From positions 1,364,001 to 1,428,000 of the forward strand of contig NZ_LT575468.1 of assembly GCF_900087055.1 (NCBI RefSeq): DNA of 64,000 bases. Reading direction: 5' to 3'. Shown one piece after another: positions 37,252 through 45,896 of the stretch. The translations under genes and the position numbers were made by a program. Source of the DNA: Plesiomonas shigelloides. GTDB lineage: Bacteria > Pseudomonadota > Gammaproteobacteria > Enterobacterales > CAMTGL01. The notes beneath the pieces were generated by a model, which worked only from the letters and a program-made list of their open reading frames with translations, ran no database searches and was not told where the DNA came from. Position 1 is the stretch's first letter, and each line of letters starts with the position of its first letter.

Positions 37252-38880
37252 ATGCGTCCATCGAAAGTCACTCAAGCCGCTGGTTGTTTATTGGTTTCTG
37301 CATTATTGGTGCAGCCTTTTGGCGTTGCGGCGGCCGCCAATGCGGCAGACACAGCAAATGTCGCCGGACCTGTGCAGCAGGGTTTACCGCAGCATGTGGA
37401 GCTTAACTTCCCACAGCAGGTCAATAAGCTGTACGCCGCCAGTAATATGCAGCCGTTGTGGCAAAACGAAGAGGCGACACGCGCCTTTTTGGTGCAGCTG
37501 AATGAACTGGCTTTGGCGGGGATCAATCCGCGCTTTACTCAGTGGGTCAAAGAGATCAGCAATACCCATTTATCAGAGATGGCACGCGATAAACTGCTGT
37601 CTGATGCGATGCTGGGTTATCTGGGCTATGTGCAGAATGTGGGGGCTAACGGCAGTGTCTGGCTGTATGGCAACAACAAGATGGCACGTCTACCGGCACC
37701 ACCTCCAGAGCGTGTTCTGGCTTGGCTGAAAGCCAAAGACCAAAATCGCCTGACGGCGTTTATTGATTCGCTAGCGCCCATGAATCCGCAATATCCGAAG
37801 ATGCAAAAAGCGCTGCATACTTTGCTCGAAGAGCAGCATGAAAAGGGATGGCCACAGCTGGTCACCTCGACAACCTTGCGTCCGGGTGAATACAGCCCAA
37901 TGGTGATTGGTCTGGCGCAGATCCTGCGTTTAACCGGCGATTTGCCTGCCGATTATCAGGATAACGGTGATGACCTGTATAACGCGACCTTGGTCAGCGC
38001 GGTCGAGAGTTTCCAAGCCCGTCATGGGTTGGCGACTGATGGCGTCATTGGTCCACGGACACGTTTTTGGTTAAACCAAGATCCACAAGCTCGCGCGACC
38101 TTGCTGGCGTTAAACATGCAGCGTCTGCGTTTGTTACCGGCAGAGAAAACCAATGGTATTTGGGTCAACATCCCAGATTATCGTCTGGATTACTTCCGCG
38201 ACGGTAAAAAGGTGCTGGACTCGAAAGTGATTGTCGGTCGTCCGGCGCGTAAAACGCCGTTCATGCACAGCCAGCTGAATAATGTGGTGCTGAACCCGCC
38301 TTGGTCGGTACCGACTAAGCTGATCCGTGAAGATATCATCCCGAAAGTGAAGCAAAATCCGAGCTACTTGGCACAGCATGGCTATGTGATCTTGAGTGAC
38401 TGGACTGAGAACGCTTACGAAATCTCGCCCTATGATATCGATTGGAGCATGATGTCAGCGAAGAACTTCCCGTATCGCCTCAAGCAAGCGCCGGGAGATG
38501 GTAACTCATTGGGCCGTTATAAATTCAATATGCCAAACTCTGAGGCTATTTACCTGCACGATACGCCATCCAAAGGGCTGTTCGGTAAAGATATCCGCGC
38601 GCTCAGCTCAGGCTGTGTACGGGTGAATAAAGCGGCTGAACTGGCTGATATGCTGTTGGGCGAGGTCGGTTGGAATCAAAGCCGCATTGAAAATTCGCTG
38701 AACAAGGGTAAGACTCAGTACGTGACAATCCGTAATCGTGTGCCGGTGCAGATCTATTACCTCTCTTCTTGGGTTGGGGATGATGGTCAGGTGCAATACC
38801 GTACCGATATTTACGATTACGATAAGGTGCCACGCCCAAGTGCGGTGGTGCAGCGTAACCTGCGTCAGCTACTCAATTAA
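37252..38880 (+). CDS. ldtD: L,D-transpeptidase LdtD (YcbB)
   Basis: LdtD makes 3-3 cross-links in peptidoglycan in the periplasm and, in E. coli, supports survival during outer-membrane stress and beta-lactam tolerance. The 542-residue protein has an N-terminal signal peptide (about 1-31). A peptidoglycan-binding domain follows near 245-285 (SAVESFQARHGLATDGVIGPRT, split by one insertion region). The YkuD catalytic domain carries the nucleophile Cys455 in ALSSGCVRV and the partner His in IYLHDTPSK. It holds the same place after mukB as in E. coli. Confidence 0.95.
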   Translation: MRPSKVTQAAGCLLVSALLVQPFGVAAAANAADTANVAGPVQQGLPQHVELNFPQQVNKLYAASNMQPLWQNEEATRAFLVQLNELALAGINPRFTQWVKEISNTHLSEMARDKLLSDAMLGYLGYVQNVGANGSVWLYGNNKMARLPAPPPERVLAWLKAKDQNRLTAFIDSLAPMNPQYPKMQKALHTLLEEQHEKGWPQLVTSTTLRPGEYSPMVIGLAQILRLTGDLPADYQDNGDDLYNATLVSAVESFQARHGLATDGVIGPRTRFWLNQDPQARATLLALNMQRLRLLPAEKTNGIWVNIPDYRLDYFRDGKKVLDSKVIVGRPARKTPFMHSQLNNVVLNPPWSVPTKLIREDIIPKVKQNPSYLAQHGYVILSDWTENAYEISPYDIDWSMMSAKNFPYRLKQAPGDGNSLGRYKFNMPNSEAIYLHDTPSKGLFGKDIRALSSGCVRVNKAAELADMLLGEVGWNQSRIENSLNKGKTQYVTIRNRVPVQIYYLSSWVGDDGQVQYRTDIYDYDKVPRPSAVVQRNLRQLLN

Positions 38881-38917
38881 GCGGCTGACTGAGCGCGACA
38901 CCGATATATCTGATCTC

Positions 38918-38947
38918 AAAAAAGAGAAGCTTGGCTTCTCTTTTTTT
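38918..38947 (+). terminator. ldtD terminator
   Basis: AAAAAAGAGAAGC (38918-38930), loop TTG, GCTTCTCTTTTTT (38934-38946), then T and G. A textbook bidirectional hairpin. Confidence 0.93.
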
Positions 38948-39462
38948 GTTTTCAAGTCTTGTTTCTCTGGCAGTTTTGCATCATGCCTGACGGTGCTATT
39001 TCATGGCGCTATTTTACACAGCTCTTTAGTGTGTACCTGATTGGCGTAACCCGATTTGGGTTTAGCATGAGGGGGAGAGGTAGCACGACATAAATCTGAA
39101 ATCGTGTCACAGCACGATATTTTCTGATATCCAGCATTTACCGCAGATGTATTGTCAGAACATTGATGGCGAAAGCTGAATCTGAGTAACAGAATCAGAA
39201 AAATCATTTCTGCCCTGTCATATTGTGATACATCTCGATATGTTCCGTCTGAAGAAACTTATTTTGTGATTAAGTTCATGAAAATGGGTGCTTATCCGAA
39301 TCTTTCTACTGACATCCGGTCTTAAATAGGTCAGCGTCAGAGGGATCTGTCAGATCTTTGTGCTGCCGTATAGGTTGACTGACTTTGCCTGTGCGGTTAA
39401 GGTGCATCGCGTTGGGTTTATAGCGTTTCCTTATAATTAACCGGATAGTAATCACTTAAATT
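38948..39462. other. intergenic region between ldtD and mepK
   Basis: About 515 bases after the ldtD terminator with no convincing gene on either strand. TATAAT at 39432-39437 could be a -10 element for mepK, whose start is 26 bases further on. No spaced -35 is evident. A small RNA gene could be hidden here but I see no terminator hairpin to anchor one. Confidence 0.35.
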
Positions 39463-40023
39463 ATGCAAGATCTTGAGCAAGGGATTGATCACAGTCGTCG
39501 TAAGTGGCTTGCTTTAGGTGGCGTAGTACTCGGTTGTGCGCTGCTTCCCGGGCAAGCTTTGGCCTCATTATCTACGTCTAAACCAAAGATCCTGACATTG
39601 AATAACATCAATACCGGGGAAAAGGTTCGGGCCGAGTTTTTTGATGGTAAAAACTACGTCTCGGAAGAGTTGTCACGCCTGAATTTTTTGTTGCGTGATT
39701 ACCGAGCCAATCAGGTTACCAAGATTGATAAACGATTGTTTGATCAACTATACCGCATTCAACTGATGGTCGGCGCACGTGGGGAAATCCAACTGATTTC
39801 TGGCTACCGTTCACCGAAAACCAATAAAAATCTGCGCAAACATTCTCGGGGTGTGGCTAAGCACAGCTACCATACTCTGGCACGAGCCGTGGATTTTCGC
39901 ATCGAAGGCGCATCATTGAGTAATGTCCGCAAAGCGGCCATGAAAATGAAAGCCGGCGGTGTGGGTTACTATCCAAAAAGCAATTTTGTGCATGTGGATA
40001 CCGGCCCTGTACGCGCATGGTAA
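39463..40023 (+). CDS. mepK: murein endopeptidase MepK (YcbK, DUF882)
   Basis: MepK cleaves peptidoglycan cross-links in the periplasm, preferring 3-3 links made by L,D-transpeptidases in E. coli, which fits its position after ldtD. The 186-residue protein carries a twin-arginine-like signal (HSRRKWLALGG, then a hydrophobic stretch ending in GQALA). The DUF882 zinc site is visible: His in RGVAKHSYH, Asp in ARAVDFRI, and His in NFVHVDTGP. ISGYRSPKTN is also conserved. It is a single gene with its own terminator. Confidence 0.93.
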   Translation: MQDLEQGIDHSRRKWLALGGVVLGCALLPGQALASLSTSKPKILTLNNINTGEKVRAEFFDGKNYVSEELSRLNFLLRDYRANQVTKIDKRLFDQLYRIQLMVGARGEIQLISGYRSPKTNKNLRKHSRGVAKHSYHTLARAVDFRIEGASLSNVRKAAMKMKAGGVGYYPKSNFVHVDTGPVRAW

Positions 40024-40043
40024 ATCTGCTTGCAGCATAATGA

Positions 40044-40071
40044 CAAAGCCCGAACTGAGTTTCGGGCTTTG
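40044..40071. terminator. terminator between convergent mepK and the olsF-like gene
   Basis: CAAAGCCCGAA (40044-40054) and TTCGGGCTTTG (40061-40071) form a perfect 11-bp stem with a 6-base loop. Confidence 0.85.
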
Positions 40072-40130
40072 TGCTATTTAACTCTACTGGATGGTGCTGA
40101 TTGCCGCGCCAGAGGCTTGTGTGTGACAGG

Positions 40131-41927
40131 CTATGATTGAGCCGGTTGAGTGGTTAGGCTCGTGTTTTGTGTCTTCGCATCATCCTGTGGCGCTTCCTGA
40201 GAGGACGCTTTCAAATGTGGAGTGATGTAGCGCGCGCGTTTTTTCTCTTTCAGCTTGCTGGTATCAACCAGTACTAAGCCATCAATACAGTCAGCAAAGT
40301 CCGGATCAGTACCAAAATCCAAGAATTGCACGCCACCAGGTTCGCACAGTTCACTGTACTGTTTGTACAAGGTCGGGATCTGCACGCCAAAATGGTGCAT
40401 TAGCGATTTAAGGGTCGTGAGATCTTTAAGGTAGTCCGTGCCACAAAACTGTTGCTGTAGTTCTTTTTGCAGCTCGTTCGTCAGCTGATAAGGGCGACGT
40501 GAGCGGGCCATGCTCTGGTGAGCGGCAAAATAGGTTTGATAGAAGTAGACCAGCAGGTTTTTCGCTTCCGGTGGTAAACCATTACTGATGCTGACCGGCC
40601 CGAACAGATAGCGAAAATGTGGATTGCGCGCCAAAAATGCTCCGATGCCTAGCCACAGATAATCTAAGCTGCGTAAACCCCAGTAGCGCGGCTGCACAAA
40701 GCTTCGCCCCAACTCTAGCCCTTGCTGCAAGATAGGCGTCATTCCTTCATCGTATTGGAAAAGCGAGTGGGTATAGATACCGTCTAAGCCTTTTTCGCGT
40801 AAGGTGGTGGCGGTATCGCACAATCGGTAGGCACCGACAATCTCCAGATCCTGATCATCCCACAGCACAATGTGGACATAGTGACGATCATAGCCATCGA
40901 TGTCATACCGTTGCCCAGAGCCTTCGCCTACAGCGCGAAACGCGACTTCGCGTAAGCGACCAATTTCGCGCATGATGGCGGAGTTTTCGCTGTAGCGATA
41001 CAGGTAGATTTTTTTGTCATCACTGCTGGTTCCGAGTAAATCACACTCTTGGATCTCTTTACGCAGCGTCACGCGATTTTCCGGATGGGCAATCGGGATC
41101 TCAGTGGGTAACACGCCTGCTTTATTGGAGCCGAGTTGATACAGGTGTTTGCGAAACAGTTTGATCCGAGTCGGTGTTGGTAAATGGCAAAGGGTGTGAT
41201 AACTGCGATAGGGAATAGGTGCACCGATATTAATCTGGATCCCTTTATGGGTTTGATTAAACATCTCTTTGACCAGCAATAACGTGGCCAGCGGTTTGTA
41301 CACCATCGACGTGCCGTAAAACAGCGCCGAGTTACGGCCTTTAATATAAATGGGCACTACCGGTGCTTGAGCGCGGCTGGCGATCCGCAAAAAACCACTA
41401 TGCCAGCGTGTATCGCGCACCCCGTTAGGGCGCAGGCGTGACACTTCACCCGCAGGAAAAATGATCACCGCACCTTCTTGTTCTAGCCACTGATGGATCT
41501 GGTTGAGGTTTTCTTTCGGTGTTTTGCCGCCCATGTTATTAACCGGTAGCAATAATGGCTCCAGCGGTGCTAATTGCATCAACATGTTATTGGCGATGAT
41601 TTTGACATCTTTACGCAGCTGACCAACCAAACGCAGCAGAGTAAGGCCATCCAATGAGCCGATAGGGTGGTTAGCGATGATAACGACGCGGCCCGTGACC
41701 GGTATATTTTCTAGGGCGTTATCACGAACGGTAGCGTGAAAATCAAAATAGCGTAAAACCTGCTCAACAAACTCAAATCCGGTGACGTCCGGATAGGTGC
41801 GCGCAAATTGCTGAAAATCGTCTTCATGCAGCAGATTTTTCAGTACGGAACTCACCGGACGGTACAGCCATGTACGCTGTGGCAGTGTTGGTGCGTATTT
41901 ATGAAGTACATCATCCACATTAATCAT
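40131..41927 (-). CDS. olsF: bifunctional acyltransferase, OlsF-like ornithine lipid synthase
   Basis: A 598-residue fusion of two acyltransferase types. The N-terminal part is PlsC-like: ANHPIGSLDG gives His87 and Asp93 of the catalytic box, and IIFPAGEVSR (157-164) is the acceptor-binding box. The C-terminal part (about 310-500) is an OlsB/hemolysin-type GNAT N-acyltransferase, with EIGRLREVAFRAVGEGSG, EIVGAYRL, then LELGRSFVQPRYWGL. This order is that of OlsF, which makes ornithine lipids in some gammaproteobacteria by N-acylating ornithine and then O-acylating lyso-ornithine lipid. The assignment is by architecture. It separates mepK from gloC, adjacent in E. coli. A 9-bp inverted repeat lies just upstream. 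Confidence 0.78.
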   Translation of the reverse strand: MINVDDVLHKYAPTLPQRTWLYRPVSSVLKNLLHEDDFQQFARTYPDVTGFEFVEQVLRYFDFHATVRDNALENIPVTGRVVIIANHPIGSLDGLTLLRLVGQLRKDVKIIANNMLMQLAPLEPLLLPVNNMGGKTPKENLNQIHQWLEQEGAVIIFPAGEVSRLRPNGVRDTRWHSGFLRIASRAQAPVVPIYIKGRNSALFYGTSMVYKPLATLLLVKEMFNQTHKGIQINIGAPIPYRSYHTLCHLPTPTRIKLFRKHLYQLGSNKAGVLPTEIPIAHPENRVTLRKEIQECDLLGTSSDDKKIYLYRYSENSAIMREIGRLREVAFRAVGEGSGQRYDIDGYDRHYVHIVLWDDQDLEIVGAYRLCDTATTLREKGLDGIYTHSLFQYDEGMTPILQQGLELGRSFVQPRYWGLRSLDYLWLGIGAFLARNPHFRYLFGPVSISNGLPPEAKNLLVYFYQTYFAAHQSMARSRRPYQLTNELQKELQQQFCGTDYLKDLTTLKSLMHHFGVQIPTLYKQYSELCEPGGVQFLDFGTDPDFADCIDGLVLVDTSKLKEKKRARYITPHLKASSQEAPQDDAKTQNTSLTTQPAQS

Positions 41928-41952
41928 CCCTAAGCTCCAAGTCAGCGGCAGT

Positions 41953-41991
41953 AACGGATATTATTTACGTTAAAAATATGACATATCCGTT
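41953..41991. promoter_or_regulatory. inverted repeat upstream of the olsF-like gene
   Basis: AACGGATAT (41953-41961) and ATATCCGTT (41983-41991) form a perfect 9-bp inverted repeat with 21 bases between. Arm centres are 30 bases apart, about three helical turns, placing both arms on one DNA face. The repeat lies 26-64 bases upstream of the start, where an operator would be expected. Confidence 0.5.
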
Positions 41992-42175
41992 AATGTTACA
42001 GGGATTTTGGTAGCAGAGTAGTGTAATAAATATTCGTTAACAAAAATTGGCGAAAAAAATTGAGAGTGCTGAGGGAATGAGAAATACGCATAATTTTTGT
42101 CTCCCGCTGCGGAATAAAAAATAACGCGTTAGCCAGCGTTATTATGGCAGTGACGGCTATGGGGCTTTTTAGGTA

Positions 42176-42655
42176 TTAAGATTGAGTATCGGGGCGAGGG
42201 CGCGCTTTTTTGGCCGTATTTTTGTTTTGCTTGGCAATGAGCAAACTGAGGTAGGCATTGACCACTTTGGTGCGATAGGTAATGTGGTATTTGGGCGTTT
42301 TAGAGTGGTAGTTACCTACCGCGCACCACACATCCTCCTGACATTGGGTCAGGTGTTCACGCAAGAGAGCACCCGCGACTGCCACATTCAAGCAAGTATT
42401 GCTAGCGAGCGCTTTCCACGTTAGGCCGGGAAACTGCGCTTCTAACCGTGGTAAATGTATAGTGTTAATCTGCATTGGCCCCAAATCGTAAGAGCCATTG
42501 CTGTTTTTACTGATGGTGCCTTTCTTGCCGCCTTCCACTTGTGAAATGGCTTTGAGCAAAATGCCCGGTACGTTGTAGAGACGGCTAGCCATACTGATGC
42601 AGTATTGCATTTCAGCGGCCGGCACGGCTTGTTCTGTATAACCTGCATCAAACAT
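42176..42655 (-). CDS. lytic transglycosylase, VirB1/IagB-like SLT domain
   Basis: A 159-residue SLT-fold protein, predicted to cleave glycan strands of peptidoglycan. AISQVEGG holds the catalytic Glu41, and GSYDLGPMQIN and VGNYHSKTPKYH are the matching later motifs. Such small transglycosylases usually assist type III/IV secretion or pili and carry signal peptides; none of those systems is in the window. From the ATG at 42655 (AAAGGA upstream) there is no signal peptide. The frame stays open to 42754, however, and the preceding codons read KKQFLLPLFLSCSIVLTWIK, then GICA, a convincing signal peptide. No ATG, GTG or TTG lies in that stretch; ATT (42748) or CTG (42745) would be needed. The true start is therefore uncertain. 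Confidence 0.75.
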   Translation of the reverse strand: MFDAGYTEQAVPAAEMQYCISMASRLYNVPGILLKAISQVEGGKKGTISKNSNGSYDLGPMQINTIHLPRLEAQFPGLTWKALASNTCLNVAVAGALLREHLTQCQEDVWCAVGNYHSKTPKYHITYRTKVVNAYLSLLIAKQNKNTAKKARPRPDTQS

Positions 42656-42782
42656 GGCACAAATTCCTTTTATCCACGTTAATACTATGGAGCAGGACAG
42701 GAAAAGTGGTAGAAGAAATTGCTTTTTGGGGACAGAAAATTGCAGAATCTGAACTCAGATCTTTTTTCTTCTCAGGTTTAGC

Positions 42783-43430
42783 ATGAAATTTACGATTTTG
42801 CCGGTTACCGCGTTTCAACAAAACTGTTCCCTGATCTGGTGTTCGCAGACGCTGCAAGCGGCGTTAATTGACCCAGGTGGTGATGCCCCAGCCTTAAAAC
42901 GCGCCATTGAACAGACCGGTGTAACCCTGACGCATATCTTGCTGACGCACGGTCATCTGGATCATGTGGGCGCAGCAGCGGAATTGGCTAGCCATTATGG
43001 TGTGCCGGTTTATGGCCCGCAGTTGGCGGATAAGTTTTGGCTGGATGGGTTATCGCAGCAGGCGCAGATGTTTGGTTTGGCCGATTGCGGCGCGTTGACG
43101 CCAGATCATTGGCTGAATGGCGGCGATGAAATTCGTATCGGTCAAATGACCTTAGAAGTGCGTCATTGCCCAGGCCATACACCAGGTCACGTGGTGTTTG
43201 TGAATCAGGCTGAGAAGATGGCGTTCGTTGGCGATGTGTTGTTCAAAGGCGGTATTGGTCGCACGGATTTCCCGATGGGCGATCATGCGCAGTTGCTGGC
43301 GTCGATCCGCAATGAATTGTGGTCATTGAGTGATGATACGGTGTTTGTGCCGGGGCATGGTCCGTCATCCACCATCGGTCATGAGAAACGGACAAATCCT
43401 TTTGTCGGTGAGGATATGCCAGCCTGGTAA
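42783..43430 (+). CDS. gloC: type II glyoxalase GloC (YcbL)
   Basis: A 215-residue metallo-beta-lactamase-fold hydrolase that splits S-lactoylglutathione in E. coli as the second glyoxalase II. It begins [20 protein letters not shown] and carries the metal-binding [12 protein letters not shown], then [29 protein letters not shown] and PGHGPSST. It is at the syntenic place before aspC but separated from mepK by the olsF-like gene and the transglycosylase gene. The ribosome binding site is poor. Confidence 0.92.
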   Translation: MKFTILPVTAFQQNCSLIWCSQTLQAALIDPGGDAPALKRAIEQTGVTLTHILLTHGHLDHVGAAAELASHYGVPVYGPQLADKFWLDGLSQQAQMFGLADCGALTPDHWLNGGDEIRIGQMTLEVRHCPGHTPGHVVFVNQAEKMAFVGDVLFKGGIGRTDFPMGDHAQLLASIRNELWSLSDDTVFVPGHGPSSTIGHEKRTNPFVGEDMPAW

Positions 43431-43455
43431 GACTGTGCATCATCTTACGCGATGA

Positions 43456-44208
43456 TTATTCAGTATGCTGATCAGTGTGCAGGTGTTGTAGCGCTAAGCC
43501 GGATTCGGCGGCGGGGATCACCTGTCCGTCAGCATACTGATAAGCACTGCGCTCGGCGTGTTCACGATAGCTGCGCGAGAGGGTAATCACTTCCTGCGCG
43601 GAGCGATCCAGCGCAGTGATGGGGATATAAAGATCGTAGCCTAGTAAACGCCGGCAGTGGCGCATCCGGTTCAGCAGCATGGCTTCTGTACCGGTGTAAA
43701 TTTCTTGCTGCAGCACCACTGGTGTGTCGTCATACAGCAGCGTGCCATCATACGGGACGCTGAATTCCTCTTGCGACATACCAATATCAATCAGATCGCG
43801 TTGTTCGCTAATCAGACTGTTGATCAAATCAGGGCTGATGCGGTCTAAAATCGCGGTGTAGTTTCTAACACGCACGCCGAGATAGTCTAGCGGTTGCCAA
43901 TCCAGCCCCACTTGCTGGCGTGGTACACCAATACTCTGAATTTCCTGCCACGGTAATGCCCAGCCGCCATGGCGGTGATGATACTGAATGTGCCCGACTG
44001 ACAGTGTCAGCCCAATATCCGGCTCTAACCAGCGTTTAAAGCCATGCCATGACAGGTAAATGGCTGGAAACAGCATCAGCAGGAGAAACAGCCAGCCATG
44101 CTCGCTGATATACATCAGGAACACTGCCGAGAAGCAGAGTAAGGTGCCGCTTAGCAGCAGCGTCAGACAATGCTTTTTGATCACGGGGCGCATGTGCAAA
44201 CTTTCCAT
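43456..44208 (-). CDS. DUF2982-like membrane protein
   Basis: A 250-residue protein with two adjacent N-terminal membrane helices (about 14-54) and a soluble remainder of mixed character. It resembles the DUF2982 group of Vibrio and Shewanella; function unknown. Landmarks are HGGWALPWQEIQSIGVPRQ, then WQPLDYLGVRVRNYTAIL and RRLLGYDLYIPITALDRS. AGGAGAGG gives a strong ribosome binding site before the ATG at 44208. It is inserted between gloC and aspC relative to E. coli. Confidence 0.7.
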   Translation of the reverse strand: MESLHMRPVIKKHCLTLLLSGTLLCFSAVFLMYISEHGWLFLLLMLFPAIYLSWHGFKRWLEPDIGLTLSVGHIQYHHRHGGWALPWQEIQSIGVPRQQVGLDWQPLDYLGVRVRNYTAILDRISPDLINSLISEQRDLIDIGMSQEEFSVPYDGTLLYDDTPVVLQQEIYTGTEAMLLNRMRHCRRLLGYDLYIPITALDRSAQEVITLSRSYREHAERSAYQYADGQVIPAAESGLALQHLHTDQHTE

Positions 44209-44557
44209 CGGCCTCTCCTGAATGACAAGCGTGTTATGAGTATGGAAGTATCTGTGTCATTTTGAGAAGTTCTTCACAGTTATTTTTGCGTGCAAAAGAT
44301 CGTTGCAGACAAAATGTCTGTTTAGCTTGAGTTATGGCGGCGAGCTAAACACTGGCAGGCTGATAAAAGTACGCAACGTTTGAGCTGTGCCCTCAGAAAG
44401 GCGACGTGATGAGTGAGCGGGGGAATTGGTCAGGAGCGTTTAGCATGAATGGATTAGAGGCAAAATATTACGGCCAGCGTTAGCTGACCGTAATAGCGTG
44501 AGGTGATCTTAGGTGAGCGTTAAAGATGAGCGCTCAAGAAGTACTCGCTCGACAGAT
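44209..44557. other. intergenic region with the aspC terminator
   Basis: About 350 bases between the DUF2982-like gene and the end of aspC, both on the minus strand. Apart from the aspC terminator at 44468-44493 it must contain the DUF2982-like promoter, which I cannot define. The plus-strand frame starting at 44513 is antisense to aspC and not credible. Confidence 0.4.
44468..44493 (-). terminator. aspC terminator
   Basis: TTACGGCCAGC (44468-44478) and GCTGACCGTAA (44483-44493) pair over 11 bp with one G-T pair around a 4-base loop. On the minus strand the stem is followed by TATTTTG. Confidence 0.8.
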
Positions 44558-45748
44558 TTACAGTACTTGAGCAATTGCCTGACACAGCGGATCAATGTTG
44601 GAGGAGGTGATCCCTGCCACATTGATACGACCGGAGCCGACAGCATAAATTGCAAATTCATCTTTCAAACGGGCAACCTGCTGTGGATTCAGGCCACTAA
44701 AAGAGAACATACCATTTTGACGTGCGATGAAGCTGAAATCACGGTTCGCGCCCAGCGCTTGCAGTTTGGCGACAAACAGCTCACGCATCTGATGAATGCG
44801 ACCACGCATCTCAGTCAGTTCCGCTTCCCACTCTGCTTTCAGCTGCGGGTCAGACAGGATCAACGCAACAACGGCAGCACCGTGTGCAGGTGGGTTGGAG
44901 TAGTTAGCACGGATCACCGATTTGACTTGGCTAAACGCACGCTCCGCGGTTTCCTGATCGGCTGCGACCAAAGTACAAGCACCGACGCGCTCGTTGTACA
45001 GGCCGAAGTTTTTAGAGAAGGAGCTGGCTACCAGCAATTCGCTGTGGTTGGCGCAGAAAGCGCGCAGGCCGTAAGCATCTTCTTCCAGACCACGAGCAAA
45101 GCCTTGATAGGCGAAGTCAAACAGTGGCAACCAGCCTTTGGCTGCTGACAGCTTGGCCAGTTGATCCCACTGCGCTGGCGTTGGGTCGATACCGGTTGGG
45201 TTGTGGCAGCAACCGTGGAATAACACCACATCACCCGCTTTGGCTTGCTCCAGTGAGGTCAGCATGGCATCAAAGTCGAGCGCCATATTGGCGGCATCAA
45301 AATAACCGTACTCACGCACTTCCAGACCGACCGCTTTAAACACGCTCGCGTGGTTAGGCCAAGTTGGATTGCTGATCCAAATCGTGCTCGCAGAGGTTTG
45401 GCGAGCGATGAATTCCGCAGCAACACGCAGAGCACCTGTACCACCAGGTGTTTGTGCGGTTTTGGCACGCTTTTCCCGCACAATAGCGCTGTCAGCGCCA
45501 AACAGCAGGGCTTGAGTGCAGGCGGCAAAACTGGCTAGGCCATCAATGCCCAGATAGTTTTTGCTGCTTTCTTCTTCCAGCAGACGTTTTTCCGCTTTTT
45601 TCACGCTGTGCAGTACCGGGGTTTGGCCGGCATCATCCTTGTAAACACCAACGCTAAGGTTAATTTTGTGAGTTCGTGGATCGGCGCGGAAGGTATCGGC
45701 GAGGCCGAGAATTGGATCTGCCGGAGCGGCAATGATGTGTTCAAACAT
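44558..45748 (-). CDS. aspC: aspartate aminotransferase AspC
   Basis: AspC interconverts aspartate and 2-oxoglutarate with oxaloacetate and glutamate, and also uses aromatic amino acids. The 396-residue PLP enzyme starts [18 protein letters not shown], collinear with E. coli AspC. It has [27 protein letters not shown], and the PLP lysine in [23 protein letters not shown] contains the substrate carboxylate Arg. The start at 45748 is chosen over 45760 by alignment. In E. coli aspC is next to ompF; here a porin gene also follows upstream. Confidence 0.96.
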   Translation of the reverse strand: MFEHIIAAPADPILGLADTFRADPRTHKINLSVGVYKDDAGQTPVLHSVKKAEKRLLEEESSKNYLGIDGLASFAACTQALLFGADSAIVREKRAKTAQTPGGTGALRVAAEFIARQTSASTIWISNPTWPNHASVFKAVGLEVREYGYFDAANMALDFDAMLTSLEQAKAGDVVLFHGCCHNPTGIDPTPAQWDQLAKLSAAKGWLPLFDFAYQGFARGLEEDAYGLRAFCANHSELLVASSFSKNFGLYNERVGACTLVAADQETAERAFSQVKSVIRANYSNPPAHGAAVVALILSDPQLKAEWEAELTEMRGRIHQMRELFVAKLQALGANRDFSFIARQNGMFSFSGLNPQQVARLKDEFAIYAVGSGRINVAGITSSNIDPLCQAIAQVL

Positions 45749-45845
45749 ATGTGGTGACATCCATGCAAGTAATACAAAGTTCCTTTATCCTTATACCTTT
45801 TGCATAGTGTCTTGACAATCAATCCGGCCAAGAAAAAACACAAGA

Positions 45846-45865
45846 AAAGGCGCCGTAGCGCCTTT
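45846..45865 (-). terminator. terminator of the first porin gene
   Basis: AAAGGCGC (45846-45853), loop CGTA, GCGCCTTT (45858-45865). On the minus strand it is followed by TCTTG, a modest T-run. Confidence 0.8.
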
Positions 45866-45896
45866 ATGTCACCCTGTTGTTAATCTGCTGGATTGG

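Noticed and set aside
41980-42005. Pho box upstream of the olsF-like gene
   Set aside because: CTGTAAC and ATGTCAT are present but not at the 11-base repeat spacing of a Pho box.
44513-45148. 211-codon plus-strand frame over aspC
   Set aside because: Antisense to AspC, no ribosome binding site, no recognisable domain.
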